64,000 nt of DNA from a virus. Location of the stretch: positions 1-64,000 of the IMG/VR virus record IMGVR_UViG_3300037010_000760; one strand, given 5' to 3'. The position numbers were made by a program, and so were the translations under genes. Under the pieces are notes generated by a model. It worked only from the letters and a program-made list of their open reading frames with translations. It was not told the DNA's origin and made no database searches. Below are positions 1 through 10,600 of the stretch, piece after piece (position 1 is the stretch's first letter; each line of letters opens with the position of its first letter).

Positions 1-581
1 TAATGCGTTTGGATCAGATTCTGACTGATAACCGTACTCCTAAGCAGACCACTGTGATCACTGGTTCCCGCATGGTTGATACCAAAACTCTGCCTGCTTG
101 TCGCGTGATGTTCTGTGGCTCAGAATTGATGCCTCATATCAAAGCCATGACCGATCTGTTTGGTAATAAGGCTTTCATTGCTGTTCAGCACTATGCTGAT
201 GCTGGTACTGTCCTGAATGGTGAAGAAGGTTCTGTGGACAATTTCCGTATTGTCCAAGTTCCTGAAATGCTGCACTGGGCTGGTGATGGAAAAGTAGTTA
301 CCTCTAACCCAGGTTATCGTGCTTCTCTGAAGAATGGCGCCACACGTTACGATGTGTTCCCTCTTTTGGTTGTTGGTGAGGACTCTTTCAGTACCATTGG
401 TTTCCAGACTGATGGGAAGACTGTAAAGTTCTCTGTGATGACCAAGATGCCTGGCAAAGATACGGCTGACCGTAATGACCCTTATGGTGAGACTGGATTT
501 AGTTCTATCAAGTGGTACTATGGTATTCTGATTAAGCGTCCTGAACGCATTGGTATTATCAAGACTGTTGCCCCTGTCTAA
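1..581 (+). CDS. Major capsid protein, C-terminal part (N4 gp56 family)
   Basis: This is the 3' end of a gene that enters from the left edge; the reading frame is already open at base 1, so the in-frame ATG at base 3 is probably an internal methionine. The visible ~193 residues resemble the C-terminal part of N4 gp56-type major capsid proteins, including the closing segment with SSIKWYYG and the terminal [14 protein letters not shown]. It would form the head shell. A strong hairpin terminator follows directly at 599..628, so this gene probably ends a highly expressed transcript. The portal gene at the far right edge and this gene at the far left edge suggest the genome was opened near here. 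Confidence 0.9.
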   Translation, partial: MRLDQILTDNRTPKQTTVITGSRMVDTKTLPACRVMFCGSELMPHIKAMTDLFGNKAFIAVQHYADAGTVLNGEEGSVDNFRIVQVPEMLHWAGDGKVVTSNPGYRASLKNGATRYDVFPLLVVGEDSFSTIGFQTDGKTVKFSVMTKMPGKDTADRNDPYGETGFSSIKWYYGILIKRPERIGIIKTVAPV

Positions 582-598
582 TTCAATAGACAGGTAAT

Positions 599-628
599 AA
601 GGGGAGTTAAATACTCCCCTTTATTTCT
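599..628 (+). terminator. Intrinsic terminator after capsid gene
   Basis: AAGGGGAGT (599..607) pairs with ACTCCCCTT (613..621) around a 5-nt loop, followed by TTATTTCTT. The nine-pair stem with a U-rich tail directly after the capsid stop codon is a typical intrinsic terminator. Confidence 0.8.
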
Positions 629-650
629 TCAATCAAAACTGGAATAAATT

Positions 651-1238
651 ATGGAACAAGATGTTATGTCATCTGTTGATGAATTGAATTTGCTCAAGTC
701 ACGAGCCAAACTTATGGGTCTTACGTTTTCCAATAATATTAGTATTGAGACTCTGAGAGAAAAAATTGTATCAAAACAGACTGGCGAACCAGATGTAAAA
801 GATATTGAAATCAATCCCCTTGATATCATCTCTAGTCCTACTTCTACAAAAGTCGTTACACCATCCTTACGTGATTGGCTGCTGGCTTCTGAGATGAAGT
901 TGATGCGTATTCGTATTACTAATCTTGATCCAAAAAAGAAAGATTTGCCTGGTGAGATTTTTACTGTTGCAAATGAGCACATGGGTACTGTCCGTAAGTA
1001 CGTTCCTTTTGGTGAGGTTACTGATAATGGATACCATGTACCACACTGTATCTATAAAGAATTGGAATCTCGCAAATTCCTAAACATTCGCACTGTTAAA
1101 GATGCACGTACAGGCCGTATCAAGGTAGAAAGTGGTTGGGCTAAGGAATTCTCCATTGAAGTCCTTCCAATGCTAACCAGCGAAGAACTAGCCCGCTTGG
1201 CGATGACCCAAACGGCTTCTGGCAGCGTCACAGACTGA
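651..1238 (+). CDS. N4 gp55-like virion-region protein with HeH/SAP-like N-terminus
   Basis: 195-residue protein in the N4 gp55 position, directly downstream of the capsid gene. Residues ~10-45 (with LLKSRAKLMGLTFSNN and ETLREKI) look like the short helix-extended-helix (HeH/SAP-like) fold found at the start of many phage head-region proteins; this fold often binds nucleic acid. The rest is a compact domain with KYVPFGEVTDNGYHVPHCIY. The start ATG has GGAATAAATT upstream as a modest ribosome site. Role is inferred from synteny: head assembly or an internal structural component. No catalytic motif is visible. Confidence 0.7.
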   Translation: MEQDVMSSVDELNLLKSRAKLMGLTFSNNISIETLREKIVSKQTGEPDVKDIEINPLDIISSPTSTKVVTPSLRDWLLASEMKLMRIRITNLDPKKKDLPGEIFTVANEHMGTVRKYVPFGEVTDNGYHVPHCIYKELESRKFLNIRTVKDARTGRIKVESGWAKEFSIEVLPMLTSEELARLAMTQTASGSVTD

Positions 1239-1264
1239 CCTTCCAGATAACTTTTCAAACACTT

Positions 1265-1290
1265 ACCCGTAACCAATCGGGTATTACTTT
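1265..1290 (+). terminator. Small hairpin plus T-run ending in TTGGTTC
   Basis: ACCCG (1265..1269) pairs with CGGGT (1278..1282), followed by ATTAC and a run of six T, then GGTTC. It can be read as a weak intrinsic terminator, or as a plus-strand copy of the T-rich GG promoter motif seen on the minus strand (see 41171..41193). The five-pair stem makes the terminator reading uncertain. Confidence 0.4.
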
Positions 1291-1314
1291 TTTGGTTCAA
1301 TGAGGTAGCATATT

Positions 1315-2148
1315 ATGGCTTGTGGTGCAGATACTCTAGGTTCAACATTAATCTCTAGTTTGACTAATGATGCGCCATTTCAAATACCAAACACTACTAT
1401 CCCTACTGCTATTGTAAAAGTATCTGCAACTGACTTAACCAGTGGCGTAATCAATGGTACGGGAGTATTTGACAAGCTAATGGCTGGTGTAGCTGCCCAT
1501 TTAAAAAATGAGTTTGATAAGAATAGGATAACAGGCGCAGAATACACAAAAGCATTTATCGCATCAATAGAGGTAGCACTTACTCAAGCTACTGCATTTA
1601 TTATTTCCTGCGATAAACAATATTGGGATAACTTGCTTACCCAACAGCAAGCTATAGTTTTTAAGCTACAAGCAGAAAATCTGCTTGCTGACTATGCAGT
1701 TAAAAAGCTGCAATTGGCTAAGTTAAGTAGTGAATTCTGCATATCAGAATATACCCTTAATAATATGCTACCAAAACAGCTTGATATGCTTACTAAGCAG
1801 ATTTTGGGTCAAGATAAGACAAATTCCACTACTGAATATAATTTGGATAACTTGATGCCAGCTCAATTAAATTTGCTTAAAGAGCAACAAGAAGCTGCTA
1901 GGGCACAAACATCGGATACTAGATCAGATGGTAGTGCTATTGCAGGAACTCTGGGTAACCAGAAAGCATTGCTCGCTCAACAAGTAGTCTCCTATAAGAG
2001 TGATGCTAAACTCAAAGTTGGTAAGATATTCAGTGATACATGGATTACCCAAAAAACCTTGAATGATGAAATAACTCCCCCAACCGTATTTACTAATCCT
2101 ACAGTGGAAACTGTAATGACGGCCTTACGAACAGATGTTGGTGTTTAA
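1315..2148 (+). CDS. N4 gp54-like internal virion protein
   Basis: 277-residue protein in the N4 gp54 slot between the capsid and vRNAP genes. It is helical and has an internal near-repeat: a segment with YTLNNMLPKQLDMLTKQ (~residues 146-162) is followed by YNLDNLMPAQLNLLKEQQE (~178-196). The N-terminus MACGADTLGS is not a convincing signal peptide. In N4 the matching product is a ~32 kDa protein packaged with vRNAP. The next gene starts 5 bases after the stop. Likely a structural or ejected virion protein; no enzymatic motif is visible. Confidence 0.7.
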   Translation: MACGADTLGSTLISSLTNDAPFQIPNTTIPTAIVKVSATDLTSGVINGTGVFDKLMAGVAAHLKNEFDKNRITGAEYTKAFIASIEVALTQATAFIISCDKQYWDNLLTQQQAIVFKLQAENLLADYAVKKLQLAKLSSEFCISEYTLNNMLPKQLDMLTKQILGQDKTNSTTEYNLDNLMPAQLNLLKEQQEAARAQTSDTRSDGSAIAGTLGNQKALLAQQVVSYKSDAKLKVGKIFSDTWITQKTLNDEITPPTVFTNPTVETVMTALRTDVGV

Positions 2149-2153
2149 CTAAA

Positions 2154-4868
2154 ATGGGGTTATTCTCTAGTAGTTATAGGACATATGTCTCATCCACTGC
2201 CTACAATTTGGCTGGAGATATTAAATTACGTCCAGACTACCTAAAAACCTTAGTTGTTGGTGGAATAACTTCCCCTAATAACTCATCTCTAGGAGATACA
2301 ATTCAAGGTGGTTATTTTAACGGCCCAGGAATGAAGTTACGTGCTTTTGCTAAATGGACTAGATTAGATAGCCCCCTAGGGTATAACAATGAGATTGGGT
2401 TTAGTTGTACTAATGTATCAGTTGGTGACTCTATTGATAATAACACACTAGCTGGAGAGATTCCACATACTAGTAACCAAGAGGTATTAATTTCAACTAG
2501 CTTAATTGACTTTGGAATATTCACTTATTGGACAGACCAATACATGTTAGACAACCATCCTGAGCTTATTAGCACAGTATGGAAAACTGACTATGCTGGC
2601 GATACAAATACCATAAAAATAACTTTTGAATCTGGTACGATAGAGACATTTGTTCCAGTTGATATGGATAGTTCTAAGCAGTATCTAATTGCTTTGTATA
2701 AGTCAGGTACAACTACAGGAGTTGGTACGAATACCATATTTCCAGTAGTTACTCTACCAGTAGGCCAAGATTTTGATGACATGTCATCTTATGATGTGGT
2801 GTCCACAAGCTCCATTGATAAAACTGCCAGCCCTTACCGCACAATACAGACTATTTCCACATTCTCTGATAATCGTCCTCAAGTAGATGGGCCTATAGAT
2901 TCGTCATCTGTAGATATTACTTTTCAACAGCTAGATAATGTATACAAAAAAACCATTACCAAAGAAGGTTCTGGAGATTCTATTGTTACGCTAGAAGACG
3001 ACATAACTCATCAACAGTATTACGGTGGTATGACTTCTGCCACTACAACGTCAATTACTACTACTGATATAGGAGGTGGTATAATACGTACTGATACTAC
3101 TACAACTATTCAGCAGACATTTTACGTCACTAGAGTCATTGTCGAGTCTCAACAAGAAGTATCTAAAAAATCTTGGAGTTCTCCAAAACTATTCTTGTAT
3201 CAAAAAGGTAGTGGTAATTCTGTACTAGATGCCTTGATTGTATCTCCTGATGCCACAGCAGCATTCTTACCATTTATACCAATACGTCTAGATAATAAGT
3301 TTTTATCCAAAGACTATTTGCCTACTATATTCAGCGCCTCTAAGTCTGCTTTTAGACGTAGCACTGGAGGTAGCAGTCTTAATAAGATAATATCTAAAAT
3401 ATCAGATAATAAGTCATTATCTGATATTGACTATACGTTTGCTCTGTTTGGTGTATCCCTAAATGTAGTAGAGATGGCCTGTCGCCAATATCTATTCACA
3501 TTTTTTGATCAGATGCGGCTACTATATTCATCCCAGTTATTATCAGTAGATGCTTGGCAAGATAAGGTTGAAGAATCCAAACAGTCTATGCTAGATTTTG
3601 AGTCATGGCGATTAGCACAATCAGACTATAGTAATCCCCTGTGTGGTACAGTAGCTCCTACTGTCATACCCACCCCACAATTACCATCTTCTAGCATACG
3701 ACTACATTCTACAAATCCAGAATTAGCGTTTGACTACATAATATCTTGGTCTGGTATAACCAAAGAAACATTATCTGGTTTAGGAAAACCTTCTGCAAAA
3801 GTAAAAGATTATTGGTTAGAGAAGGGAACATCTACTACTGTCACTAGAATTGGTTATGGTAATTACAGTGATGTTGGTCAGGTGCTTCAACCCATAGACC
3901 CTGTTATAATGAAGGCTATATGTGTATACTTTCAAAAATCAGACACGGAATATGAAAAGATTACTATATATGCTTTAAAGCATAGAAATACTATTCACAA
4001 TGGTCACTATGTAGACATTGATGCCCATACTGCATTAGATGACGTAGAAGAGTCTGGGTTCATAATTCCCATACATGAGGGTATCTTTAAAGAATTGCCT
4101 ATAGTAGTATCTACCCAGATGACTACTGCTTGTGCTTATTTGATTTTTAACTCTTATCAAGATGTTACAGTTAAGTGGTATCAAACAGGTATATTTAGTG
4201 CGATTTTGCAGTTAGGGGCTATAGTATTAGCTGTAGTATCAGTCGGAACAGCTACTGGAGTCAGTATTGGTATATTAGGATCAAGTTCTGCTGTAGGAGC
4301 TGCAATAGGATTATCTGGTACTACTGCTTTAATTGTAGGCGCTATTGCTAATGCTATTGCTGCTGTCATAGTATTCAATATAGTATCTGGAGTTGCTACT
4401 CAAGTGTTTGGTGCAGAGCTGGGTTCCATAATAGCAAGTGTAGTTACATTTGTTATGGCCAACCCAGGTATTATAAATTCATTCTCATCTAGTATATCTA
4501 CTGGATTTTCTGAGTTGACTAAAGCTAGCAATCTACTTAAGTTAACTAATGCAGTCAGTGGTGGATATACTCAATACGTGCAGGCTTCTATAGGCCAATA
4601 TGCAAAAGACGCCGAATCTTTTATGCAAAAATACCAGACTGAGAGTAGGGCTGTATCGGATGCTTTTTATGCCGAGTTCGGTAATAATGCTGGAGCAGTC
4701 ATTTCCCCCTTAACCCGTATAGATTCCTCCTCTGGTTCCTCCTCTGGGGAAACACCTAGTTCGTTTTTCTCACGAACCCTTTTAACAGGGAGTGAGATTG
4801 TGGAACTTACGCACTCAATGTTGAGTGACTTCTCCAAAATCACTCTTAGTACAGACTTACCTAGTTAA
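2154..4868 (+). CDS. Large virion protein with membrane-like segment (N4 gp53 position)
   Basis: 904-residue protein of unknown family. The first ~670 residues are Ser/Thr-rich, beta-type sequence (for example TSATTTSITTTDIGGGIIRT). Residues ~681-772 form three or four hydrophobic, Gly/Ala-rich stretches (QLGAIVLAVVSVGTATG, TALIVGAIANAIAAVIVFNI, SIIASVVTFVMANPGI) compatible with membrane insertion. The position inside the internal-virion-protein block, upstream of a transglycosylase-bearing protein and vRNAP, suggests an ejected protein that helps build the channel for vRNAP and DNA (inference). It is far larger than a minor head protein. The start ATG at 2154 is 5 bases past the previous stop. 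Confidence 0.6.
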   Translation: MGLFSSSYRTYVSSTAYNLAGDIKLRPDYLKTLVVGGITSPNNSSLGDTIQGGYFNGPGMKLRAFAKWTRLDSPLGYNNEIGFSCTNVSVGDSIDNNTLAGEIPHTSNQEVLISTSLIDFGIFTYWTDQYMLDNHPELISTVWKTDYAGDTNTIKITFESGTIETFVPVDMDSSKQYLIALYKSGTTTGVGTNTIFPVVTLPVGQDFDDMSSYDVVSTSSIDKTASPYRTIQTISTFSDNRPQVDGPIDSSSVDITFQQLDNVYKKTITKEGSGDSIVTLEDDITHQQYYGGMTSATTTSITTTDIGGGIIRTDTTTTIQQTFYVTRVIVESQQEVSKKSWSSPKLFLYQKGSGNSVLDALIVSPDATAAFLPFIPIRLDNKFLSKDYLPTIFSASKSAFRRSTGGSSLNKIISKISDNKSLSDIDYTFALFGVSLNVVEMACRQYLFTFFDQMRLLYSSQLLSVDAWQDKVEESKQSMLDFESWRLAQSDYSNPLCGTVAPTVIPTPQLPSSSIRLHSTNPELAFDYIISWSGITKETLSGLGKPSAKVKDYWLEKGTSTTVTRIGYGNYSDVGQVLQPIDPVIMKAICVYFQKSDTEYEKITIYALKHRNTIHNGHYVDIDAHTALDDVEESGFIIPIHEGIFKELPIVVSTQMTTACAYLIFNSYQDVTVKWYQTGIFSAILQLGAIVLAVVSVGTATGVSIGILGSSSAVGAAIGLSGTTALIVGAIANAIAAVIVFNIVSGVATQVFGAELGSIIASVVTFVMANPGIINSFSSSISTGFSELTKASNLLKLTNAVSGGYTQYVQASIGQYAKDAESFMQKYQTESRAVSDAFYAEFGNNAGAVISPLTRIDSSSGSSSGETPSSFFSRTLLTGSEIVELTHSMLSDFSKITLSTDLPS

Positions 4869-4878
4869 AGGTCATAAT

Positions 4879-5343
4879 ATGAACCCGATTCAATTTTCCA
4901 CAGATGATTACATGAAAGCATTGCAAAGTTATCGTACATCTAATGATGTTGGTAACAGTGGTGCTGGATTATCTGGTATGGGTTCCACCAATCCGCTCGG
5001 TAGCATTGGTGGTGCGCTGAAGCCATTAGAACTTGGTTGGAACATGCCAACAGCACAGCTTGGTCTACAAGGTATTGGTGCTCTAGGCAGCTTATGGTCT
5101 GCATTTCAAGCAAATAGTGCGGCCCAAAAACAATTTGGCTTACAACGTGATATGGCCAATGCTAACTTGAACAATCAAATTTCGTCCTACAATACGTCTT
5201 TAGAAAATAAAGCTCGTGATGCTTCTATGATGCGTGGGGATACCGGAAGTGCTGTTAGTTCTTATGTAAATGATTACCTACAACGTCATGCCTTACGTGC
5301 TGATGGTCAAGTTCGTAATGGTGCTACACCTGCCGCTCTATAA
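4879..5343 (+). CDS. Small internal virion protein (N4 gp52/53 position)
   Basis: 154-residue protein. I chose ATG 4879 rather than an upstream in-frame ATG at 4825 that would overlap the previous gene, because AAAGG sits 8 bases before 4879. The sequence has a Gly-rich stretch (SGAGLSGMGS, GSIGGALKPLELG), a helical middle (LWSAFQANSAAQKQFGLQRD) and an Asn/Ser-rich C-terminus. This pattern recurs in small internal proteins next to tail-injected lytic proteins in N4-like and T7-like phages. Function is inferred from position only. Confidence 0.65.
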   Translation: MNPIQFSTDDYMKALQSYRTSNDVGNSGAGLSGMGSTNPLGSIGGALKPLELGWNMPTAQLGLQGIGALGSLWSAFQANSAAQKQFGLQRDMANANLNNQISSYNTSLENKARDASMMRGDTGSAVSSYVNDYLQRHALRADGQVRNGATPAAL

Positions 5344-5352
5344 GGATAAATC

Positions 5353-7539
5353 ATGAGTGCTTTAACTTGGAGACAGGTAACTGCTCCTGACTTCTCAGGA
5401 CTGTCTTCTCTATACAGAACCGGGGCAGATCAACTTAACAGGTCTACGTCAGATTTGTCTACTGGCTTGAAAAATTGGCAAGATGCCCGAATGAGTCAGG
5501 CAGAAGATCAAATTGCCCAGCAAGCCAGCCAATACGATAGCCCAGAAGCCTACAGGGCCGATCTGGCAAGCGGTAAAATTTTGGGCAGTGTAGATCAAGG
5601 GCTTATTGGAAGAAAGCTCATAGATGTTGCTTCGGGGCAGGAATCGGGCATTGCTGCTCGTGAAAGACAGGGTGCTCAGTATGCCATGCCCGAGGTAAAT
5701 AATCTCATTCAACAGGCATTGATAAACAAAGACGACCCTGCTGTTTCTTCTTTGGTTCAGCAATATGCGAAGCAGTTACGTCTTACTAACTCCCCATATG
5801 CTGACCCATTTAAGATACAGAGTTTACAAGAAGGTGTTAAAAATACTGATGCCAAAAAAGTTGCTCCATATATTGATAATGCCATAGCTTTAGCCGTATC
5901 TCAAGGTAATTACGATAATGCTAAAGCATTGGCTAGCAATAACCAAGATCAATTACTGCGTGCTGGATCACAGAACTTTTCTTCAGTAGCATTGCAAAAT
6001 AATATGGATAAGCATGCTCTATCTGATCTAAGTACCGCTACTGCTGATGCTACATTGCCACAAAATAAGCGTGAAATAACAGATGCTTGGCTTGCTACGG
6101 CTACCCCTACTCAACGAAAAGCATTTTTTACACAAAATCCTGAATACAATAGTGCAGCTACTTTGTTAGCTGCTGCTACTCCCGGTGTAGGTGATGCTAC
6201 CGATTCTGATGGTAATTTAATCAAATCTGGTTCTGGCATTGTTGCTAGTGGTAGTAGTGCCACCCCAGCTACAAATGCTATCTCTAGTGCTTTAACACCA
6301 ACTACTGGCTCTAAGGTAACTGCTGCTACTTTGTCAGACGGCAAAGGCAAGTTAATCCCTGCTTCTGTTGCAGCCATCGCACATGAAGTAGGTTTGTCAG
6401 GCGAACAGCTTAAAATGCATACAGCTATAACTGGACAAGAAAGTAGTAATAATGCCACTATTGGTAATAGTATAGACGGTGCTCATGGGCCAGGTCAAGT
6501 TATGCCTGATACCTTCAAAAAATATGCCCTACCTGGGGAGAGTATAGATAATCCTGCTGATAACATTCGTGTTTCCCAACGTATCATAAAAGACTTATCT
6601 AATAAGACAAATGGCGATTTAGCTAGAGTTGCTGTAGGTTACTTTAGTGGTGAGGGTAATATAGCCCCTGCTGGTTCAGCTACTCCTTGGAAACGTGATA
6701 CCCAAGACGGCAATCAAAAGAAAGTCAGTTCATATGTAGATGATGTTGTTAAAAAATACTCTACTGATAAAAACACTTATACACCAGCTCCACTTAATCC
6801 GGGTAATTTAAGTATTCCGGCTGTCCCAACTAAACAGGAACTAATAGATGGTGGTATTACTGCTTCTGGTTCTGGAGATAATATGGCCAGTCAAATACTG
6901 GCAAATAATATCTTCAATGAGGTTTCTAATATTGGCCCTAATGATATTGAGGGGGCGCATAAATTCCTCACCAATGCTTTAGGCGAAGGTGGTGCTGATA
7001 TAATTAGCCCACTTAGATTCCGTGAACTATATGAGCAATATGGTAGACGGGAGACACAAGCTAGTATTGCAGATAGGGCTAAAGACCCTAAATTATCTCC
7101 TGTAACGGAAATGATTCCTACTGGTGAGTTTGCAGCATCTTTATTAAATGCCACAAGTAATACTGGTGGATTTTTTAATCATACTAAATCTATGTCTGGA
7201 AAACTTAGTGATAGCTTTCTTGGTAACTTTAAGCCAAGTAGTAAGTGGATTGACCTACCTACATTGCAGGATAACGTAAATAAATCAGGTAGTGCTATAC
7301 CTGAAGTTATGAATCGTAATGCTGCTATAGCAAAAGCATCTGCTCAAGACGTAAAAGATAGAGAGGATACAATTGCAAAGCAGCGTAGTCAGGTAGCTAT
7401 GTATAAAACTCTCCTTGAGTCCCGTATTAATGATCCAAAATTGAAAGCTACGTATGAGGCATCTGTTTTACGATTAAATGAAATGTTGACTTCTGCACAA
7501 GCAAGTAATACTGCCTCTACTATTAAAAACTCACGGTAG
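5353..7539 (+). CDS. Internal virion protein with lytic transglycosylase domain
   Basis: 728-residue protein. A soluble lytic transglycosylase (SLT/GH23-like) domain spans about residues 330-450: the catalytic glutamate is E363 in GQESSNN, followed by GPGQVMPDT and a segment with VAVGYFSGEGNI. Flanking regions are helical and repetitive, as in ejected proteins that open the peptidoglycan during DNA entry. ATG 5353 has AAGGA 6 bases upstream. The gene lies between a small internal protein and vRNAP, where N4 keeps gp51/gp52. Likely packaged and injected to clear the cell wall for vRNAP and DNA. Domain call is firm; the injection role is inferred from synteny. Confidence 0.8.
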   Translation: MSALTWRQVTAPDFSGLSSLYRTGADQLNRSTSDLSTGLKNWQDARMSQAEDQIAQQASQYDSPEAYRADLASGKILGSVDQGLIGRKLIDVASGQESGIAARERQGAQYAMPEVNNLIQQALINKDDPAVSSLVQQYAKQLRLTNSPYADPFKIQSLQEGVKNTDAKKVAPYIDNAIALAVSQGNYDNAKALASNNQDQLLRAGSQNFSSVALQNNMDKHALSDLSTATADATLPQNKREITDAWLATATPTQRKAFFTQNPEYNSAATLLAAATPGVGDATDSDGNLIKSGSGIVASGSSATPATNAISSALTPTTGSKVTAATLSDGKGKLIPASVAAIAHEVGLSGEQLKMHTAITGQESSNNATIGNSIDGAHGPGQVMPDTFKKYALPGESIDNPADNIRVSQRIIKDLSNKTNGDLARVAVGYFSGEGNIAPAGSATPWKRDTQDGNQKKVSSYVDDVVKKYSTDKNTYTPAPLNPGNLSIPAVPTKQELIDGGITASGSGDNMASQILANNIFNEVSNIGPNDIEGAHKFLTNALGEGGADIISPLRFRELYEQYGRRETQASIADRAKDPKLSPVTEMIPTGEFAASLLNATSNTGGFFNHTKSMSGKLSDSFLGNFKPSSKWIDLPTLQDNVNKSGSAIPEVMNRNAAIAKASAQDVKDREDTIAKQRSQVAMYKTLLESRINDPKLKATYEASVLRLNEMLTSAQASNTASTIKNSR

Positions 7540-7550
7540 TAGGTAAATTT

Positions 7551-7563
7551 GAGTATATACTAG
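7551..7563 (+). promoter_or_regulatory. Late promoter-like motif upstream of vRNAP
   Basis: GAGTATATACTAG shares AGTATATACTA with two identical 15-bp motifs at 48284..48298 and 61329..61343, all upstream of plus-strand genes. TATACT fits a sigma70 -10 box. It sits between the transglycosylase gene and the vRNAP gene. Promoter activity is inferred. Confidence 0.45.
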
Positions 7564-7590
7564 CCTCAACCCAAAAAGTTGGGGCTTTTT
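7564..7590 (+). terminator. Terminator or attenuator before vRNAP
   Basis: CCTCAAC (7564..7570) pairs with GTTGGGG (7578..7584, one wobble pair) and is followed by CTTTTT. It lies directly after the promoter-like motif and 15 bases before the vRNAP start, so it may end the upstream transcript or attenuate vRNAP expression. Confidence 0.6.
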
Positions 7591-7605
7591 CACTTAGGAC
7601 ACACC

Positions 7606-10600
7606 ATGCCATCTGTTAGCGACCTACTTACTCAGTTATTCAGTAATCCAGCATCCTCTGATATGGTTAAACCAAGTATCGGTACATCAACTGAAATTGG
7701 GATAACAGTTGATCAAAATAGCATGCTAAAGCAAGCAGAAGTAGATGCTGCTGCTGCTAGAAAAAAAGAAGAATTAGCTGGTACTTCTTTATCTAGTATG
7801 GGTGCCTATGGACTAGGTATTACTTCTAGCACCGGATATGGTGCTAGAAGTGCGGGTCAGTTAGATAAGGACATGCTGACGCGCAATCCGGGTGAATTAA
7901 TGAGTAAGTATGGGGCAGAAGTAGCTTTACGACTTCTTACTCAAAAAGCATCTGGGGAAGACTCATATAACATTGATAGAGGTATGCCAGTAAGTACCGG
8001 AGAAAATATTTCCGACTTTGCAATAAATACTGGTATCAGTGCTATAAATGCTGTTGGTGGTGCTGGTGCCTGGGCAGGTTCTCTAATAAATGATAAGCTG
8101 GGAACTACTTTATCTGGTAGCCTAGATGCATTTAATAATGCTGCGTCCTCACTTACATCTGATCGCTCTAAATCAAGTAAGCAGATTAATAGTACAACTA
8201 ATTGGCTAGATACTCGTGATAATGAGGCACAGTATCAAAAAGATAAAACCAATGGCGATATACTAGCTGTACTAAAACGTGAGGGCAGAAATGCTATTGG
8301 TGCAGTAAATATTGCTAAATCTGATCCAACTACGCTTTTAGAGGGTACTGCTAGCGGCATTGGTTCTATGTTAGGTTTTGGTTACTTTAATAAAGCTGTT
8401 CAGGGTATTGGTGGTACTGGAAAAGTAGCTACCATGATTCGTGATGCTAGTCTTCCAATCGCAGGTGGCCTAGTTGGTGGAGGCAGCATCTACCAACAAA
8501 ACGTATCTGATATTATGGCCAAATCTACTGAAGAGATGGCTCAACAATCCCCGCAATATAATAAATATGTTGCTCAAGGCTTGTCACCTAAAGATGCACA
8601 AATACGTGTTGCTGCTGAATCTGGTGAATATGCTGCTAGCATAGCTGGGCCACTAGATATGATGACCACAATGATGGTTCCCGGTGTTAATGAGATACCA
8701 CATCATGTTGGTTCAGTAGGAGAAGCATTTAAGCACACCCTGTTTGAGCCTGTGCAGGAGTTTATTGAAAGTTCTAACGAGCAATTTGCCAGTAATGCCG
8801 GAAATCAATATAAGTTTAATCCTAATCAGGACATAGCCGAAGGAGTGGGTAAAGCTGCTGGTACAGGTGCCTTATACGGTCTAACTTCTGCTGGTGCAAC
8901 CCACGCTCCGGGTGTTGCTATATTAGGGGCAAAAGCCACTAAAGATGCTGCTGCTACTCTTCTTGGTTCTCTGAAGGATAAAGTTAGTTCTATTAGTGCA
9001 GATAACGAAAATAGTAGTCCAGTATCCAATGCTGCTTTAGCTACTAAAGCAACAACTGCTGCTACACAGACTCCTATTGTAGCTGCTAATATGCAAGCTG
9101 CTGCTGCTAATAGTGATCCTGCTATGCAGGCAAGAGTTGCTAACTTTACTAATATTATGCAATCTGTTAGCACACACGATGCTAATGATTTTGCAGAATC
9201 CAGTGATTCAATTAAGGCAGCATTGAGCGGTGCTACTACAAAAATAGATGAATTAAATGCATTGAAATCCGTATTCAATAATAAAGATTCTACAGACTCT
9301 GATAAAGATTTTGCTGGTACTAAGTTAATTGATGAACTTAGTTCTATGAATGAGTTTTTGAATACTCAAACTGATGTTATTGATGCCGTTCAAGACGAAC
9401 CAACAAAGAAATTTGTACGTGGTATGAAGCAGTTTGCTGCTGATATTCTAAGCAACAAAGAATTTCTTGCTACACGCAATGATATAGCTACTAGATTGGC
9501 TCAGAAGCATGAAACCAGTCATCCTGAATTGGCTATTGCTGCCGACCCAACATCTCAAGAGGGCAAACAGGCCATTGCAGAGACTTTGGCCATAGCCAGT
9601 ACATTGCCTACTGAAGTCAATGGAAAAGCCGTGGATGCCATTCTGAAGCATTCTGAGGACGGTTCTATAAAGCTGACCCAAGAGCAAAAGGATAATCTGG
9701 AAGTCTCCAAAGCCGCTATTACAGCCCTTCAGGACAATCTAGTAGACGGTTCCGATCTGATGCGTGTATCCACTGAAGCAAGCAGTGCAGGTTTAGCTGG
9801 TGACAAAGGTAAGTCCGCCATTCAGCATGCTACTGATATTGTTAGAACTGTATCTGAGGGTAACATTCCTCTTGCCAAAACTTTATTAAAGAGTTTTGAA
9901 AGATTTGCTCAACATTATCAAAATAAAGCAGAAGCTGTTAACCAAGCTACACAAGAAGGTAATGATCAAGACTACAAAGCACATTACACACAATTGGCTC
10001 ATGGTCAATGGGTTGAAAATAAAGCTCTATATACTTTTCAGAAGAGCGGTAAAGGAGTAGAATTAGCTACTCAGGTGCATAAAGAAGCTCGTGCTATCGG
10101 TAGCATGTATAACGCTATTGCATCTATGTATCCCAATATGGGAGTTGAGCCGATTGCTTTAACCAAACCTGATTCTATATTCCTACCGGGTGGTAAGTTT
10201 GACCACAAAGCTACTCAGCATGGTATTGGTGGTAACGGTTTAGCAGGTATTACTGCTTACCGTAACCGTTTAGTAACCCAACAATCGAAAGGAGCCGAAA
10301 ATGGCCACGGGCAAAAAGAAGAAGTGCTAATTGCACCCGGTACTCCATCATTACCTACTAGACCGCCTGTTAGAGCAGACGGTACTGAATCCATCGAAAA
10401 GGTGTTCCACACTGATAGGGTGGAAGCAGCGGCCCAACTTCATGAAAGAAAGTTGGGTGTAGAAAAAGACTTACGCAATGCACTAACTAAGCCCCAACCT
10501 AATGAGGTAGGTTCTCTATATGGTGCATTGCGTGGTATGTTATCCCCTGAGTCATTCAAAAATGACTTAGGTGGAAACCCTAAATTTAACTTTCTTAGGT

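Noticed and set aside
8826-9278. Long antisense frame opposite the vRNAP gene
   Set aside because: It lies on the opposite strand of a clear gene, lacks a ribosome site, and its sequence is a shadow of Ala-rich vRNAP codons.
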